Shown here one piece after another: positions 1 through 8,807 of a stretch of 64,000 bases of DNA. The translations under genes were made by a program, and so were the position numbers. The notes beneath the pieces were generated by a model that did no database searches, had not been told where the DNA came from, and worked only from the letters and a program-made list of their open reading frames with translations. Source of the stretch: SLQH01 sp964612995 (lineage in GTDB: Bacteria; Planctomycetota; UBA11346); contig CAZTGE010000002.1 in assembly GCA_964612995.1 (NCBI GenBank), positions 49,019 through 113,018 on the forward strand, in the 5' to 3' direction. Numbering within the stretch: position 1 is the first letter of the stretch; every line of letters starts with the position of its first letter.

Positions 1-503
1 ACCCGGGCACGGTGATCGTCGCCGATCGCGACGTCGGCGATCAGGTGGTCGTCGGCATCGCTGGTCGGGCGGGTTTCACCGTATTCCAGTTCCACAAGCC
101 GATGATGAACAGCGAGGTCGGCTTCGGCCGCCGGGTGCTCGACGTGTTCGAGCGCTTCGGCATCAGCTACGAGCACACCCCGACGGGGATCGACACCATG
201 TCGGTGGTGGTCGCGGATGAGACGCTGGGCGAGGACCGCGAGGAGCAGATCCTCGAGGACCTGCGCGCGGCGGTGAAGACCGACGATATCACCCTGTTGC
301 CGGGCATGGCGCTGATCGCCACGGTGGGCAAGGGCATGAACCACAACGTCGGCGTCGCCGGGCGCCTGTTCAGCGCGCTGGGCAAGGCGGCGGTCAACGT
401 GCGGATGATCGATCAGGGTTCCTCGGAGCAGAACATCATCGTCGGGGTCGACGCCGCCGATCTGCCCAAGGCGATCCAGGCGATCTACGAGGAATTCGCC
501 TGA
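1..503 (+). CDS. lysC: Aspartate kinase, C-terminal ACT region (5' truncated by window edge)
   Basis: C-terminal part of an aspartate kinase, which phosphorylates L-aspartate at the entry to lysine, threonine and methionine synthesis. The frame is open from base 3 with no convincing start, so the kinase domain lies beyond the left edge. What remains, about 166 residues, is the tandem ACT regulatory region. Segments such as TGIDTMSVVV and VAGRLFSALGKAAVNVRMI are characteristic of the repeated ACT folds where lysine or threonine feedback acts. The gene ends with TGA and is followed closely by a convergent gene. A bifunctional kinase/homoserine dehydrogenase is excluded because the protein stops right after the ACT repeats. 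Ligand specificity cannot be read from this fragment. Confidence 0.9.
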   Translation, partial: PGTVIVADRDVGDQVVVGIAGRAGFTVFQFHKPMMNSEVGFGRRVLDVFERFGISYEHTPTGIDTMSVVVADETLGEDREEQILEDLRAAVKTDDITLLPGMALIATVGKGMNHNVGVAGRLFSALGKAAVNVRMIDQGSSEQNIIVGVDAADLPKAIQAIYEEFA

Positions 504-513
504 CCCGTCGGTC

Positions 514-1767
514 TCAACCCGGTTCGAGGTACAGCTCGACCGTCCGCTCTTCGCCTTCGGGGTCGGCCAGCTCCAGGGTCACCCGGTCGCCGATCTGCTT
601 GTCGCGCAGTGCGCGGTAGATGTCCAGCGCGCTGCGGATGGCTCGGCCTTCGATGCTGATGACCCGGGCCCCGACCGTGACCCCGGCGCGCGCAGCCGGG
701 CTGCCGGGTGCCACCGCCTCGACCTTCTGGCAGCGCTGGCGGGTGCCGTTCTCGTCGTGCCAGGTGCTGGCGGTGAACTGCAACCCGTGCGCGGCCGAGC
801 CCGGGATCGGCAGGCGACCGGCTGGTAGCGCGAACTCGTGTTGCTGGCCGTCACGTTCCACCGTCACCGTGATCGTCGCGCCCGCGTGCCAGGGCCGGTC
901 GGCGAAGCAGCCCTCGGCCTCGGCCACCGAATGCACCCGGCGACCCGCGACCCGCAGCAGCAGGTCGCGGGCGGCGAGCTTGTCGGCGGCCGTGCCCGGC
1001 GCGGCGACACGCACCCCGGTCGGCGCGATTTCGAGTTCGAGGCCCGCTGGCGCCGCGGTGCGACTGACGTAGCGTCCTGGCGCGTCGCGCAACGCAGGCA
1101 GGAACACGGCGAGCGCGCGGCAGCTGATGGCCAACCCGATGCCCGAGTTGATCCGCATGCCGGTGCGGGTGCGTATCTGGCCGTTGATGCCGAGCAGCCG
1201 CCCCTCGATGTCGAGCAACGGTCCGCCGCTGTTGCCGGGATTGAGTGGCGCGTCGACCTGGATGCAGTCGGTGTAGGTGCCGCGGACCACCCCGGCCGCG
1301 CCGAGGATGCCCTGGCTGACGCTCGGGGTGTTGTCGACGTCGCCGAGATCGAAGGGGTTGCCGATGGCGAAGACCCGCATGCCCAGTCGCAGATCGGCCT
1401 GGCTCGCGAGTTCGACGTGGTCGAGTGGGGGCAACTGCTCGTCGGGCTCGGGTTGGATCTGCAGCAGGGTCAGGTCGCCGACCGGGTCGGTGGCCACGAG
1501 GGTGGCGGCGTAGTTGCGCCCGTCGTGGAACCGGACCCGCCAGCCGGTCTGCCCGCCGGCGACGTGGTGGTTGGTCAGCACCTCGCCCTGGGGCGAGACG
1601 ACCACGCCGCTGCCGCCGCCGACGAAGACGTAGGCCTGTTGCAGCAGATCGGCGACCCGGCGCTGGGCCGAACGCAGCGCGAGCGGGTCGTGGGTCGGTG
1701 TCGCCGCTCTCGCGACCGCCACCGGCACGAGGACGAGCATGGTGACGAGGAGCCGCTCAACGCGCAT
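514..1767 (-). CDS. HtrA/Deg-type serine protease with two PDZ-like domains (locus 1)
   Basis: Secreted trypsin-fold protease of the HtrA/Deg type, expected in the periplasm as an envelope quality-control enzyme. I chose the ATG at 1767 because it starts directly at a signal peptide (MRVERLLVTMLVLVPVAVARA); the open frame runs on upstream. The triad is intact: His in TNHHV (about residue 68), Asp in DPVGDLTLL (98) and Ser in NPGNSGGPLL (180). Two PDZ-like modules follow, roughly residues 245-320 and 325-415; the second has the usual GSPAARAGV core. Its start overlaps the 3' end of the upstream pseudoprotease gene by 11 bp, so the two are probably translationally coupled. The same arrangement recurs at 15.8-18.8 kb. 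Confidence 0.88.
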   Translation of the reverse strand: MRVERLLVTMLVLVPVAVARAATPTHDPLALRSAQRRVADLLQQAYVFVGGGSGVVVSPQGEVLTNHHVAGGQTGWRVRFHDGRNYAATLVATDPVGDLTLLQIQPEPDEQLPPLDHVELASQADLRLGMRVFAIGNPFDLGDVDNTPSVSQGILGAAGVVRGTYTDCIQVDAPLNPGNSGGPLLDIEGRLLGINGQIRTRTGMRINSGIGLAISCRALAVFLPALRDAPGRYVSRTAAPAGLELEIAPTGVRVAAPGTAADKLAARDLLLRVAGRRVHSVAEAEGCFADRPWHAGATITVTVERDGQQHEFALPAGRLPIPGSAAHGLQFTASTWHDENGTRQRCQKVEAVAPGSPAARAGVTVGARVISIEGRAIRSALDIYRALRDKQIGDRVTLELADPEGEERTVELYLEPG

Positions 1768-3511
1768 CGAACACCTGTAATTCCACCTCCAGCTCGCGAG
1801 GTTCGCCATCACGCTCGACGCGCACGCGCACCACCGCCCCGGCGCTGCGCCCGACCAGCAGACGGCTGATGTCCGCGTGTTCGCGCACCGGCTTGTCGTT
1901 GATCGCGAGGATGAGGTCGTCGACCTCCATCCCGGCCGCCGCGGCGCCGAGATCCGGATTCACCAGCGACACGCGTGGGGGCCCTTTGCGTGATTCCACG
2001 CGGATGCCCAGTCCGACGATCGGCAGCTCGAGTACGTCGGTGCCATCGCGCAGGGTGGGCAGGACGTCGGCGATGGTTCCGGTGTCGACGAACATGGCCA
2101 CGCCGGAGTTGATGCCCCAGGGTCGCCGCGGGCCGAGATGGCAGGTCACCCCGACCACCGCGCCGGTGCAGTCGATCACCGCCCCGCCCAGGCTGCCGTA
2201 GTTGACCAGCGCGTCTGTCTGATGGAGATGGTAGCGGCTCTGGGTCCGGCGGCGTTCGGTCGCGCTGACCACGCCTGCGGTCATGGTGAAGCCTCCGCCG
2301 TCGCGGTGCCGCCCGACCACCGCCACCGGATCACCGGCATGGAGGTCCGGCGCCGCGGCCAACTCCACCACGGCGAAGGGCAGCGATCCTTCGGCCTGCA
2401 GCAGGGCGAGGTCGAGCACTTTGTGCACCGCGAGCACGCTGCAGGACACATAGGGGGTCTCGGCTGCTGGGGTGAGCACGCGACCGTGGCGGGCATCACC
2501 GTGGAGGTTGCTCGCCGCGGTCAGCAGCAAGCCGGCCTGCGGGTCGATGCACAGCGCCGGCACGGCCTGATCGGTGTAGAACACCTGCTGCGCGTGGTAG
2601 TAGATTCCCCAGGCCTGCTCAAGGGCTTCGCGCATGTAGGGTGGGATCGCGGCGCTGAGCGGCCGTGGCCGTGGCGGTCCATCGGGGTTGCCGGGTCCGC
2701 GCGGCCGTTCCAGATAGACCAGCGCGATGCCCGCCGCGATCGAGCCCGCCGCGTCGACCAGTGCGTCGGTGAGCGGGTCGGCGGTCACCTGCGGGGCATG
2801 CGGCACCGGGCCGAGCTCGAGTTCGGCGGCGACCCGCGCGATGGGCACCACGGTGCCGACGCGCCGTTGGCGGACCACGCCGAGGCTGACGATGCCCACC
2901 ACCCGGCCTGCGGCATCGAGCAAGGGGCCACCCTGATTGCCGTCGTTGATCGCGGCGTCGGTTTCGATCACCGGTCCGCGGTAGTGGCTGAGCACGCGGC
3001 CGAGCCGGCCGCGCATCGGCGGTTCGCTCGGTGGAATGGCGTAGCGCCCGCTGACGATGCCCCGGCTCAGCGCCGCGCGGCCGTCGGTCTCCAGGGCGCC
3101 GAAGGGGTTGCCGGCGGTCCATACGTGATCGCCGATGCGCAGTTGCTCGCTGTCCGCCAGCTCCAGCGGCCGCGGCGCGGTCGTGCCGTCCCGCTGCACG
3201 GTGAACAGCAGGGCGGTGCTCCGCTCGCCACGCCGTTCCACCCGGGCCTGGAGCCGCCGGCCACCGGGAAGGACTACGGTGAATGCGTCGGCGTCTGACG
3301 GCACCGCCTCGGCCAGGGTCAACCCGGTGAGGGTCTGCGCATCGGCGGCGATGATGAACCCCGCACCGCCGAGGGCGGCATCCGGAACCTCGGAACTGTC
3401 CGCGAGTGCTGGGATGGCGACCACAGCATCCGTGGCCAGTTCCGCCGCCGGTGCGGTGATCGCCACAACGAGCATCAGCAGCGATGTGGGCAGACGCATG
3501 AGTCGCATCAT
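1757..3511 (-). CDS. Secreted tandem trypsin-fold pseudoprotease with C-terminal PDZ (locus 1)
   Basis: About 584 residues: a signal peptide (MMRLMRLPTSLLMLVVAI), two HtrA-like trypsin-fold halves (roughly residues 45-235 and 310-480) and a PDZ-like end (495-575). Both halves are recognisable by their glycine-rich loops but have lost catalytic residues. In the first, the GNSGG loop reads GNQGG (Gln near 193) and the TNHHV His position reads TGLTL. In the second, the serine loop reads YGSLGG (Leu near 441) and the His position reads TAASNL. Proteolysis by this chain is therefore unlikely. It probably binds substrates or regulates the coupled protease encoded 3' of it, with which it overlaps by 11 bp. 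The start is uncertain: the frame opens at 3538, and the ATGs at 3511, 3508 and 3499 all precede the signal peptide. Confidence 0.82.
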   Translation of the reverse strand: MMRLMRLPTSLLMLVVAITAPAAELATDAVVAIPALADSSEVPDAALGGAGFIIAADAQTLTGLTLAEAVPSDADAFTVVLPGGRRLQARVERRGERSTALLFTVQRDGTTAPRPLELADSEQLRIGDHVWTAGNPFGALETDGRAALSRGIVSGRYAIPPSEPPMRGRLGRVLSHYRGPVIETDAAINDGNQGGPLLDAAGRVVGIVSLGVVRQRRVGTVVPIARVAAELELGPVPHAPQVTADPLTDALVDAAGSIAAGIALVYLERPRGPGNPDGPPRPRPLSAAIPPYMREALEQAWGIYYHAQQVFYTDQAVPALCIDPQAGLLLTAASNLHGDARHGRVLTPAAETPYVSCSVLAVHKVLDLALLQAEGSLPFAVVELAAAPDLHAGDPVAVVGRHRDGGGFTMTAGVVSATERRRTQSRYHLHQTDALVNYGSLGGAVIDCTGAVVGVTCHLGPRRPWGINSGVAMFVDTGTIADVLPTLRDGTDVLELPIVGLGIRVESRKGPPRVSLVNPDLGAAAAGMEVDDLILAINDKPVREHADISRLLVGRSAGAVVRVRVERDGEPRELEVELQVFDAR

Positions 3512-3616
3512 CCCAGATTCTAACGCCGAGCCAACCATGTTCGTTTGCTCGTTTCGACACGATCGTCGATCGCTGCGTCAGTCAGGAGGCCGCAGGGCCG
3601 GCCACGCTGCGCCCTG

Positions 3617-5149
3617 CTACATCCGTTCCATGCGGATCTGGTCGGTCCAGTGCGTGCCCAGGCTCTCGAGCGCGGCGCGATGCATGATCCCGAGCGGCGG
3701 TTGCAGACCGGTCCAATAGCAGTACTGGGCCACGGCCTGATGCTCGAGCATGTTCAGTCCGCAGACGGTGGTCGCGCCCTGGTCGGCGGCGTCGCGCAAC
3801 AGGCGGGTCTGCAGCGGGGTGTAGACGGTGTCGAACACCACGCTGTCTTCGCGGTGACGGTCGGCCGGCCAGGGTGAGCTGTCCGTATCGTTCATCCCCA
3901 CCGAAGTGCCGTTGAGCAGGATGTCGTAGGGCAGGTCGTGGGCCGTCTCCAGGCTGCTGGCGGTACAGCCGAGCCGGTCGGCCAGGGCCTCGGCGCGGGA
4001 CTCGGTACGGTTGGCGATGACCACCTCGGCCCCGGCCGTGACCAGCGCGTAGGCCAGGGCATGGCTGACCCCGCCGGCGCCGAGGACCAGTGCGCGCTTG
4101 CCCTGGACCGAGCCGCCGGCCTCCTCGAGGCAGGCGATCGCCGCCGGGGCATCGGTGTTCGCGCCGATCGCGCGGCCGGTGTCGTCGCGATAGACGGTGT
4201 TCATCGCCCCGATGCGCTGCACCGGGTCCTCGACCGTGTCCATCGTCCCGATCAGCGCCGCCTTGTGCGGGATGGTGATCGACAGCCCGTCGATCCAGCT
4301 GTGGCAGGCCTGCCAGAACGCGGCCGCGTCGTGGACCAGGAAGGGCACGTAGACCGCGTCGACCCCGTGGCCGGCGAACGCGGCGTTGTGCATCGCCGGC
4401 GACAGGCTGTGCGCTACCGGGTCGCCGATGACGCCGAAGATGCAGGTGTCCGCGCCCTGCATCTGCAGGCGGTAGCGGCGGGTCAGCTCGCGGGTGGTCG
4501 GCTGGCCCGGCGCCGAGCCGGTCGGATCGATCGACAGCCGGGCGAAGGTCATCCCGCAGCCCCAGGCACCGGCCAGCAACCGGGTCGGCAGGCCGATCTC
4601 GCCCATACCCAGGGCGACCAGTTCGCGGTGGCGCTGATGCTTGCTGCCGAAGCGGCCGTAATTGGCGCAGAGCTCGGCCAGCACGTCGAGCTGGGCGGCG
4701 TCGGCGAGCGTTACCGCGACCTTGGCCACGGCGGCGCCAGCGGCGTACATCGCTTCCACGATGTCTGCCAGGTCCGACCCCAACCCGTCGAAGTCGTGAT
4801 GGCTGAGGATCAGCCGCGCGGTGCCGGGTCGTTCGCGCAGCGCGCCCAGCCGGGCCAGTTCGACATCGATGTAGGCCGCCCCGCGGCGGTCGGCCTCGAG
4901 GAGCAGCGCGAGGCGGTCTTCCTCCGAGCCTTCCCACTGCCCCTGCTCACTCGCGTGGCGGTTGGTTGCGATGACCGGTAACGGCCACTCCGAGATCGCC
5001 GCGATCACGTCGTGGATCGGCGCGCCGGCGCGGGCGCACATATCCAAACGCAACTCGACCAGATCGGCGTGCTCGGCCCGGGCATGGTGGACCTTGCGAT
5101 CGATGTCTTCGAGGGTGCGGCCGGAAACGGGAACGACGATGCGGGTCAC
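3617..5149 (-). CDS. aroDE: Bifunctional 3-dehydroquinate dehydratase (type I) / shikimate dehydrogenase
   Basis: Catalyses two successive shikimate-pathway steps: dehydration of 3-dehydroquinate, then NADPH-dependent reduction of 3-dehydroshikimate to shikimate. The N-terminal half is a type I dehydratase: ELRLD (about residues 32-36), the catalytic His in LSHHDF (117-118) and the Schiff-base Lys in AKVAV (143). The C-terminal half is AroE: GDPVAHSLSPAMHN, the catalytic Lys in TIPHK (296), NTD, the dinucleotide loop GAGGVSHALA, ANRT and NGTSVGM. I chose the GTG at 5149 because the protein then begins TRIVVPVSG, the usual start of type I dehydratases; a TTG 36 bp upstream is the alternative. 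The fusion is known from Planctomycetes, Chlamydiae and plants. Confidence 0.93.
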   Translation of the reverse strand: MTRIVVPVSGRTLEDIDRKVHHARAEHADLVELRLDMCARAGAPIHDVIAAISEWPLPVIATNRHASEQGQWEGSEEDRLALLLEADRRGAAYIDVELARLGALRERPGTARLILSHHDFDGLGSDLADIVEAMYAAGAAVAKVAVTLADAAQLDVLAELCANYGRFGSKHQRHRELVALGMGEIGLPTRLLAGAWGCGMTFARLSIDPTGSAPGQPTTRELTRRYRLQMQGADTCIFGVIGDPVAHSLSPAMHNAAFAGHGVDAVYVPFLVHDAAAFWQACHSWIDGLSITIPHKAALIGTMDTVEDPVQRIGAMNTVYRDDTGRAIGANTDAPAAIACLEEAGGSVQGKRALVLGAGGVSHALAYALVTAGAEVVIANRTESRAEALADRLGCTASSLETAHDLPYDILLNGTSVGMNDTDSSPWPADRHREDSVVFDTVYTPLQTRLLRDAADQGATTVCGLNMLEHQAVAQYCYWTGLQPPLGIMHRAALESLGTHWTDQIRMERM

Positions 5150-5307
5150 GATGTTCCGTTCTCTGGGCGTGGGCCGACGCGACAAGGGAGAACCCGCGAG
5201 CGCGCCGGGCCGCTGGTCAACCGCGCATTCCCGCTGGCCTGTCTGTCAGCGCGCTGCTATCCTGGGTAGGTGGCTCGTCTTGTGACGAGGCGAGCCAGGG
5301 GAGGGAA

Positions 5308-7965
5308 ATGGAGCGACAGGTGCTCGATCAGATCCCCGAGTCCATCGGTCGATATCGGATCCTCGACGTGCTCGGGCAGGGCGGGATGGGGCGGGTCTAC
5401 CGTGCCCAGGACGAATCGCTCGGCCGCACGGTCGCGCTCAAGGTGCTCCTGCCGGTGCCGGGAGCCCCGGCGGATTTCGCCAAGCGCTTCCTGCGCGAGG
5501 CGCGGGCGGCGGCGAGCATCAATCATCCCAACGTCATCACCTGCTACGATGTCGGCGACGCCGACGGCACGCTGTACATGGCGCTGGAGCTGGTCACCGG
5601 CGGCGATGCCGCGCGCCTGATGGCGCACCGCGGTGGACGCCTGAGCGAGCGCGAGGCGCTGCTGGTGGTGCGCGGCGCGGCCGCCGGGCTGCTGGCGATC
5701 GAGCAGGCGGGCCTGCTGCATCGCGACATCAAGCCGGCGAACATCTTCCTCACAGACGCAGGTGAAGCAAAGCTTGCCGATCTCGGCCTGGTGCGTTCGC
5801 ACCTCGATCAGGACCAGTTGACCCAGGTCGGCGCGCCGATGGGCACGCCCGCCTACATGTCGCCCGAACAGGCCCGCGGCGAGGCCGATCTGGATATCCG
5901 TAGCGACATCTTCTCGCTCGGCTGTTCGCTCTACGCCATGCTCAGCGGCGCGAGCCCCTTTCTCGCCGACAGCCCGGTCGCCACCCTCAGCCGGGTGCTC
6001 AGCGATGAGATGCCCGATATCACCCAGGCCGGTCCCGACCTGAGTCCGGAGACCTGCCGCTTGCTCGCCGGAACCCTCGCGAAGGACCGCAGCCGGCGGA
6101 TCGCCGGAGCTGGCGCGTTGGTCTCGCAGGCGCAGAGCGCCCTGACCGAATTGCGCGGCGCCCAGCGCGCGCGCACCACCACCGCGCGTCGTGCGAACGA
6201 TCAGACCCCGGCCACCGGTCACGCCGCGCGGCAGGCCACGCCGGCGCCGGATACCGATCGCCGCCGGGCGGTCGGCACCCGTAGCAGCAGCCGGCGGCGG
6301 GAGACCACGCGCTCGCAGGCGGATCTCCGTGCGTTGGCCAAGCGCGTCCACGTCGCCCCGGACGGTCTGCGCGCTTGGATCAATCTCGCGCCGCAGGTCA
6401 GCTTTCCCCGGGTCCTGCTCGATAAGGTGCTCGACACCGCCGGCGTCTGTCACGGGCTGCAGCACGCTGCGCTGCTCCAGGCCACCCGCGGCGTCAACAG
6501 CGTGCGGCGGCTGGTCATCGCGCTCGGCGATCCACCGTTGCCGGACCAGGAGGGCACCGATGTCTGCGGCCAGCGGATCCCGCCGGTGCAGAACGATGTG
6601 GTCATCGTGGTCGCGGCCGACTACATGGAGGCGCACGCGATCTTCCGCCCTGGAACCCTGTGCGACCAGATGCAGGTCAAGCTGGCCCTGTTGCAGGCCG
6701 GCGTGCGCTACGGCATCGACCGCACCGGCCTGCTCCGGTTGTGGGAGGGCCCGCCCGATCAGAGCGGACGACGCGGCATCGCCCGGGGTACGGCGATGAT
6801 CCCCGGCGAGCCCGCCGGGTTCCGGCTCGCGGCCAACGTGAGCGAGCAGAGTCTCGGCGCGGAAACCGTCGAGCACATGAGCCAGGTACGCCAGGGCCAG
6901 ATGCTGGCCCGCTGGAGCGAGGAGGTCCGCGGGCGCGCGGGAATGGACGTCCACGGCCGCGAGATCATCCCGCCGCGCCTGGCGAGCCCCGATATCTCGC
7001 GGATGGTCGGCGAGGGCTGTCGCGTGGAACGCAATCGCGATGGGGTCCAGATGCTGGTGGCCGAACGCGCTGGCTATGTGCAGCAGCAGGTCGACGGACG
7101 CATCCGGGTGATCTCGGCGGTAGAGGTGCCGGGTGATTGCGGTCCCGACAGCCCCGCGATCGATACCGACGATGTGGTCCTGGTTCGCGGAAACGTGTTG
7201 CCCGGCGCGCGGATCAACAGTTCGAACGATGTGGTCATCATGGGCGATCTGCAGGACGCGGCGATCGAGGCCGGCGGGTCCTTGCAGGTGCAGGGCAACA
7301 TCGGCGCTGGTGATCAAGCAGTGCTGGCCGGCGACGGCGTGGCGGTCGGCGGCGACGTGGCCCGACGCGTGGTCACCGGATCGCTGCGCGTCGACGGCGC
7401 GGTCGAGAACTGCGAGATCGTCGCCACCGGTGACATCGAGGTCCATCGGGTGGTCGGCGGGTCGCTGATCGCGGGCGGCAACATCACGGTACAGTACGCC
7501 GGCGACGATCGGGGCGCGACGACAGAGATGTGGGCCGGACACCTGCCGGAATCGGACGATCGGGCGGAGGTGATCCGGGTCAACGAACGGCGGATCCACA
7601 CCGAATACCGCCAGGCGATGGAACGCCTGCACTCGGCCGATGCCGAGGTGTATCAGAAACGCAAGCGTATGGAGTTGATCGAACGCTCCGATTACCGCTC
7701 CGAACACTTTGCGCGGGAGCGCAAGGAGAAGCTCGACCACGCCGATGCGCAGCGGCGGCAGCACGAGGCCGAGGCCGACGAAGTACGCCAGCGCCTTGCG
7801 GCCCAGCGTCAGGCGTTGGCCGACCTGCGCCGCCGCGGCGAGAACGCCGAGGCGGTGATCGAGGCGCGGGTGATCGCCTATCGCGGCGTGGTCGCCTGCA
7901 TCGGTGATGCCGAACCGCTCGCGTTGCGGATGGATCGCGCACCGTTCAAGATGCGCCTGCAATAG
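5308..7965 (+). CDS. Hanks-type Ser/Thr kinase fused to a FapA/DUF342 beta-helix domain and coiled coil
   Basis: An 885-residue three-part protein. Residues about 12-280 are a protein kinase: P-loop GQGGMGRVY, VAIK-type lysine in VALKVL, catalytic loop HRDIKPANI, DLG in place of DFG, and activation-segment GTPAYMSPEQ. After a basic linker, residues about 350-740 resemble FapA/DUF342, with the short glycine-rich beta-helix repeats this family shows (VRGNVLPGA, VVIMGDLQDA, LQVQGNIGAG, VDGAVENCEIVATGDIEV). The last 120 residues are charged and heptad-like (EYRQAMERLHSADAEV onward), predicting a coiled coil. No membrane segment is visible. The start has a strong ribosome-binding site (gggagggaa). 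FapA-like proteins can oligomerise or bind signalling partners, so the kinase may be scaffolded; this is inference. Confidence 0.85.
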   Translation: MERQVLDQIPESIGRYRILDVLGQGGMGRVYRAQDESLGRTVALKVLLPVPGAPADFAKRFLREARAAASINHPNVITCYDVGDADGTLYMALELVTGGDAARLMAHRGGRLSEREALLVVRGAAAGLLAIEQAGLLHRDIKPANIFLTDAGEAKLADLGLVRSHLDQDQLTQVGAPMGTPAYMSPEQARGEADLDIRSDIFSLGCSLYAMLSGASPFLADSPVATLSRVLSDEMPDITQAGPDLSPETCRLLAGTLAKDRSRRIAGAGALVSQAQSALTELRGAQRARTTTARRANDQTPATGHAARQATPAPDTDRRRAVGTRSSSRRRETTRSQADLRALAKRVHVAPDGLRAWINLAPQVSFPRVLLDKVLDTAGVCHGLQHAALLQATRGVNSVRRLVIALGDPPLPDQEGTDVCGQRIPPVQNDVVIVVAADYMEAHAIFRPGTLCDQMQVKLALLQAGVRYGIDRTGLLRLWEGPPDQSGRRGIARGTAMIPGEPAGFRLAANVSEQSLGAETVEHMSQVRQGQMLARWSEEVRGRAGMDVHGREIIPPRLASPDISRMVGEGCRVERNRDGVQMLVAERAGYVQQQVDGRIRVISAVEVPGDCGPDSPAIDTDDVVLVRGNVLPGARINSSNDVVIMGDLQDAAIEAGGSLQVQGNIGAGDQAVLAGDGVAVGGDVARRVVTGSLRVDGAVENCEIVATGDIEVHRVVGGSLIAGGNITVQYAGDDRGATTEMWAGHLPESDDRAEVIRVNERRIHTEYRQAMERLHSADAEVYQKRKRMELIERSDYRSEHFARERKEKLDHADAQRRQHEAEADEVRQRLAAQRQALADLRRRGENAEAVIEARVIAYRGVVACIGDAEPLALRMDRAPFKMRLQ

Positions 7966-8018
7966 CGGCGGGGGTGCGGCCTTGCCCCGGTGGCGCCGGC
8001 GCCCACCCTGCCGCCGCG

Positions 8019-8807
8019 ATGGAAGCCCTGCAGCTCGACCCCGCGGCCTGGATCTGCGCCGTGCTCGCCGCGGTGTGCATCGGCTGTGCCAAGACCGGCC
8101 TGCCGGGGCTGGGGATCCTCGCGGTCGCCTTGATGGCCAGCGGGATCCCCGGCAAGCGCTCGGTCGGCGTGGTGCTGCCGTTGTTGATCGTCGCCGACTG
8201 TTGCGCCGTGGCCTGGTACCGCCGTCACGCCGACGTCCACCGGCTGGTCGACCTCGCCGGATGGGTGGCGGTGGGTCTGGCTTTCGGCGCGTTGGCCCTG
8301 TGGGCGGTCGATCTGGTGCCGTGTGCCGCGGTGGCCTTCCGGCCGATCATCGGCGGCGTGGTGCTGCTGATGCTGCTCACGGTGCTGGTCCGCCAACGCC
8401 TGGCACGGCGGGTCGAGCACGGCGGGCGTGGCGCCGCGGCGCTGACCGGCACCGCCGCCGGCACGGCCACCGTGCTGGCCAATGCCGCCGGACCGTTGAT
8501 GGGGCTCTACCTCGCCAGCAAGGGGCTGAGCAAGGCGCAGTTCCTCGGCACCATGGCCTGGTTCTTCCTGCTGCTCAACCTGAGCAAGGTGCCGATCCAC
8601 CTCGTGGTGGGGTGGCTGCAGCCACACGCGCCACTGATCGACGCGGCTTCGCTGCTGCTGGATCTGTACCTGCTGCCCGCGTTACTCGCCGGGGTCCTGC
8701 TCGGGCGCTTCGTCCTCTTCCGGTTGCCGCGACGCTGGTTCTTCGGCGCCGTGTTCACCCTCGCCGGCGCGAGCGCGGTCAAGCTGTTGCTCGCGCCCTG
8801 GATCTGA
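8019..8807 (+). CDS. TauE/SafE-family membrane permease (sulfite/anion exporter type)
   Basis: Inner-membrane protein of 262 residues with about seven or eight hydrophobic segments, typical in length and pattern for the TauE/SafE family, which moves sulfite, sulfonates or related anions. The N-terminal CIGCAKTGLPGLGILAVALM motif and the mid-protein GTAAGTATVLANAAGPLMGL motif are the two half-repeats that define the family. I placed the start at the ATG at 8019 because the preceding in-frame codons lack hydrophobic character. The last 126 bp overlap the 3' end of the convergent gene at 8682-9950. The substrate cannot be told from the sequence. Confidence 0.85.
   Translation: MEALQLDPAAWICAVLAAVCIGCAKTGLPGLGILAVALMASGIPGKRSVGVVLPLLIVADCCAVAWYRRHADVHRLVDLAGWVAVGLAFGALALWAVDLVPCAAVAFRPIIGGVVLLMLLTVLVRQRLARRVEHGGRGAAALTGTAAGTATVLANAAGPLMGLYLASKGLSKAQFLGTMAWFFLLLNLSKVPIHLVVGWLQPHAPLIDAASLLLDLYLLPALLAGVLLGRFVLFRLPRRWFFGAVFTLAGASAVKLLLAPWI

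Noticed and set aside
5257..7962. A 901-codon open frame antisense to the kinase-FapA gene
   Set aside because: Its protein has no domain pattern and is rich in His, Asp, Arg and Gly as GC-rich antisense frames are; the plus-strand frame has clear motifs.
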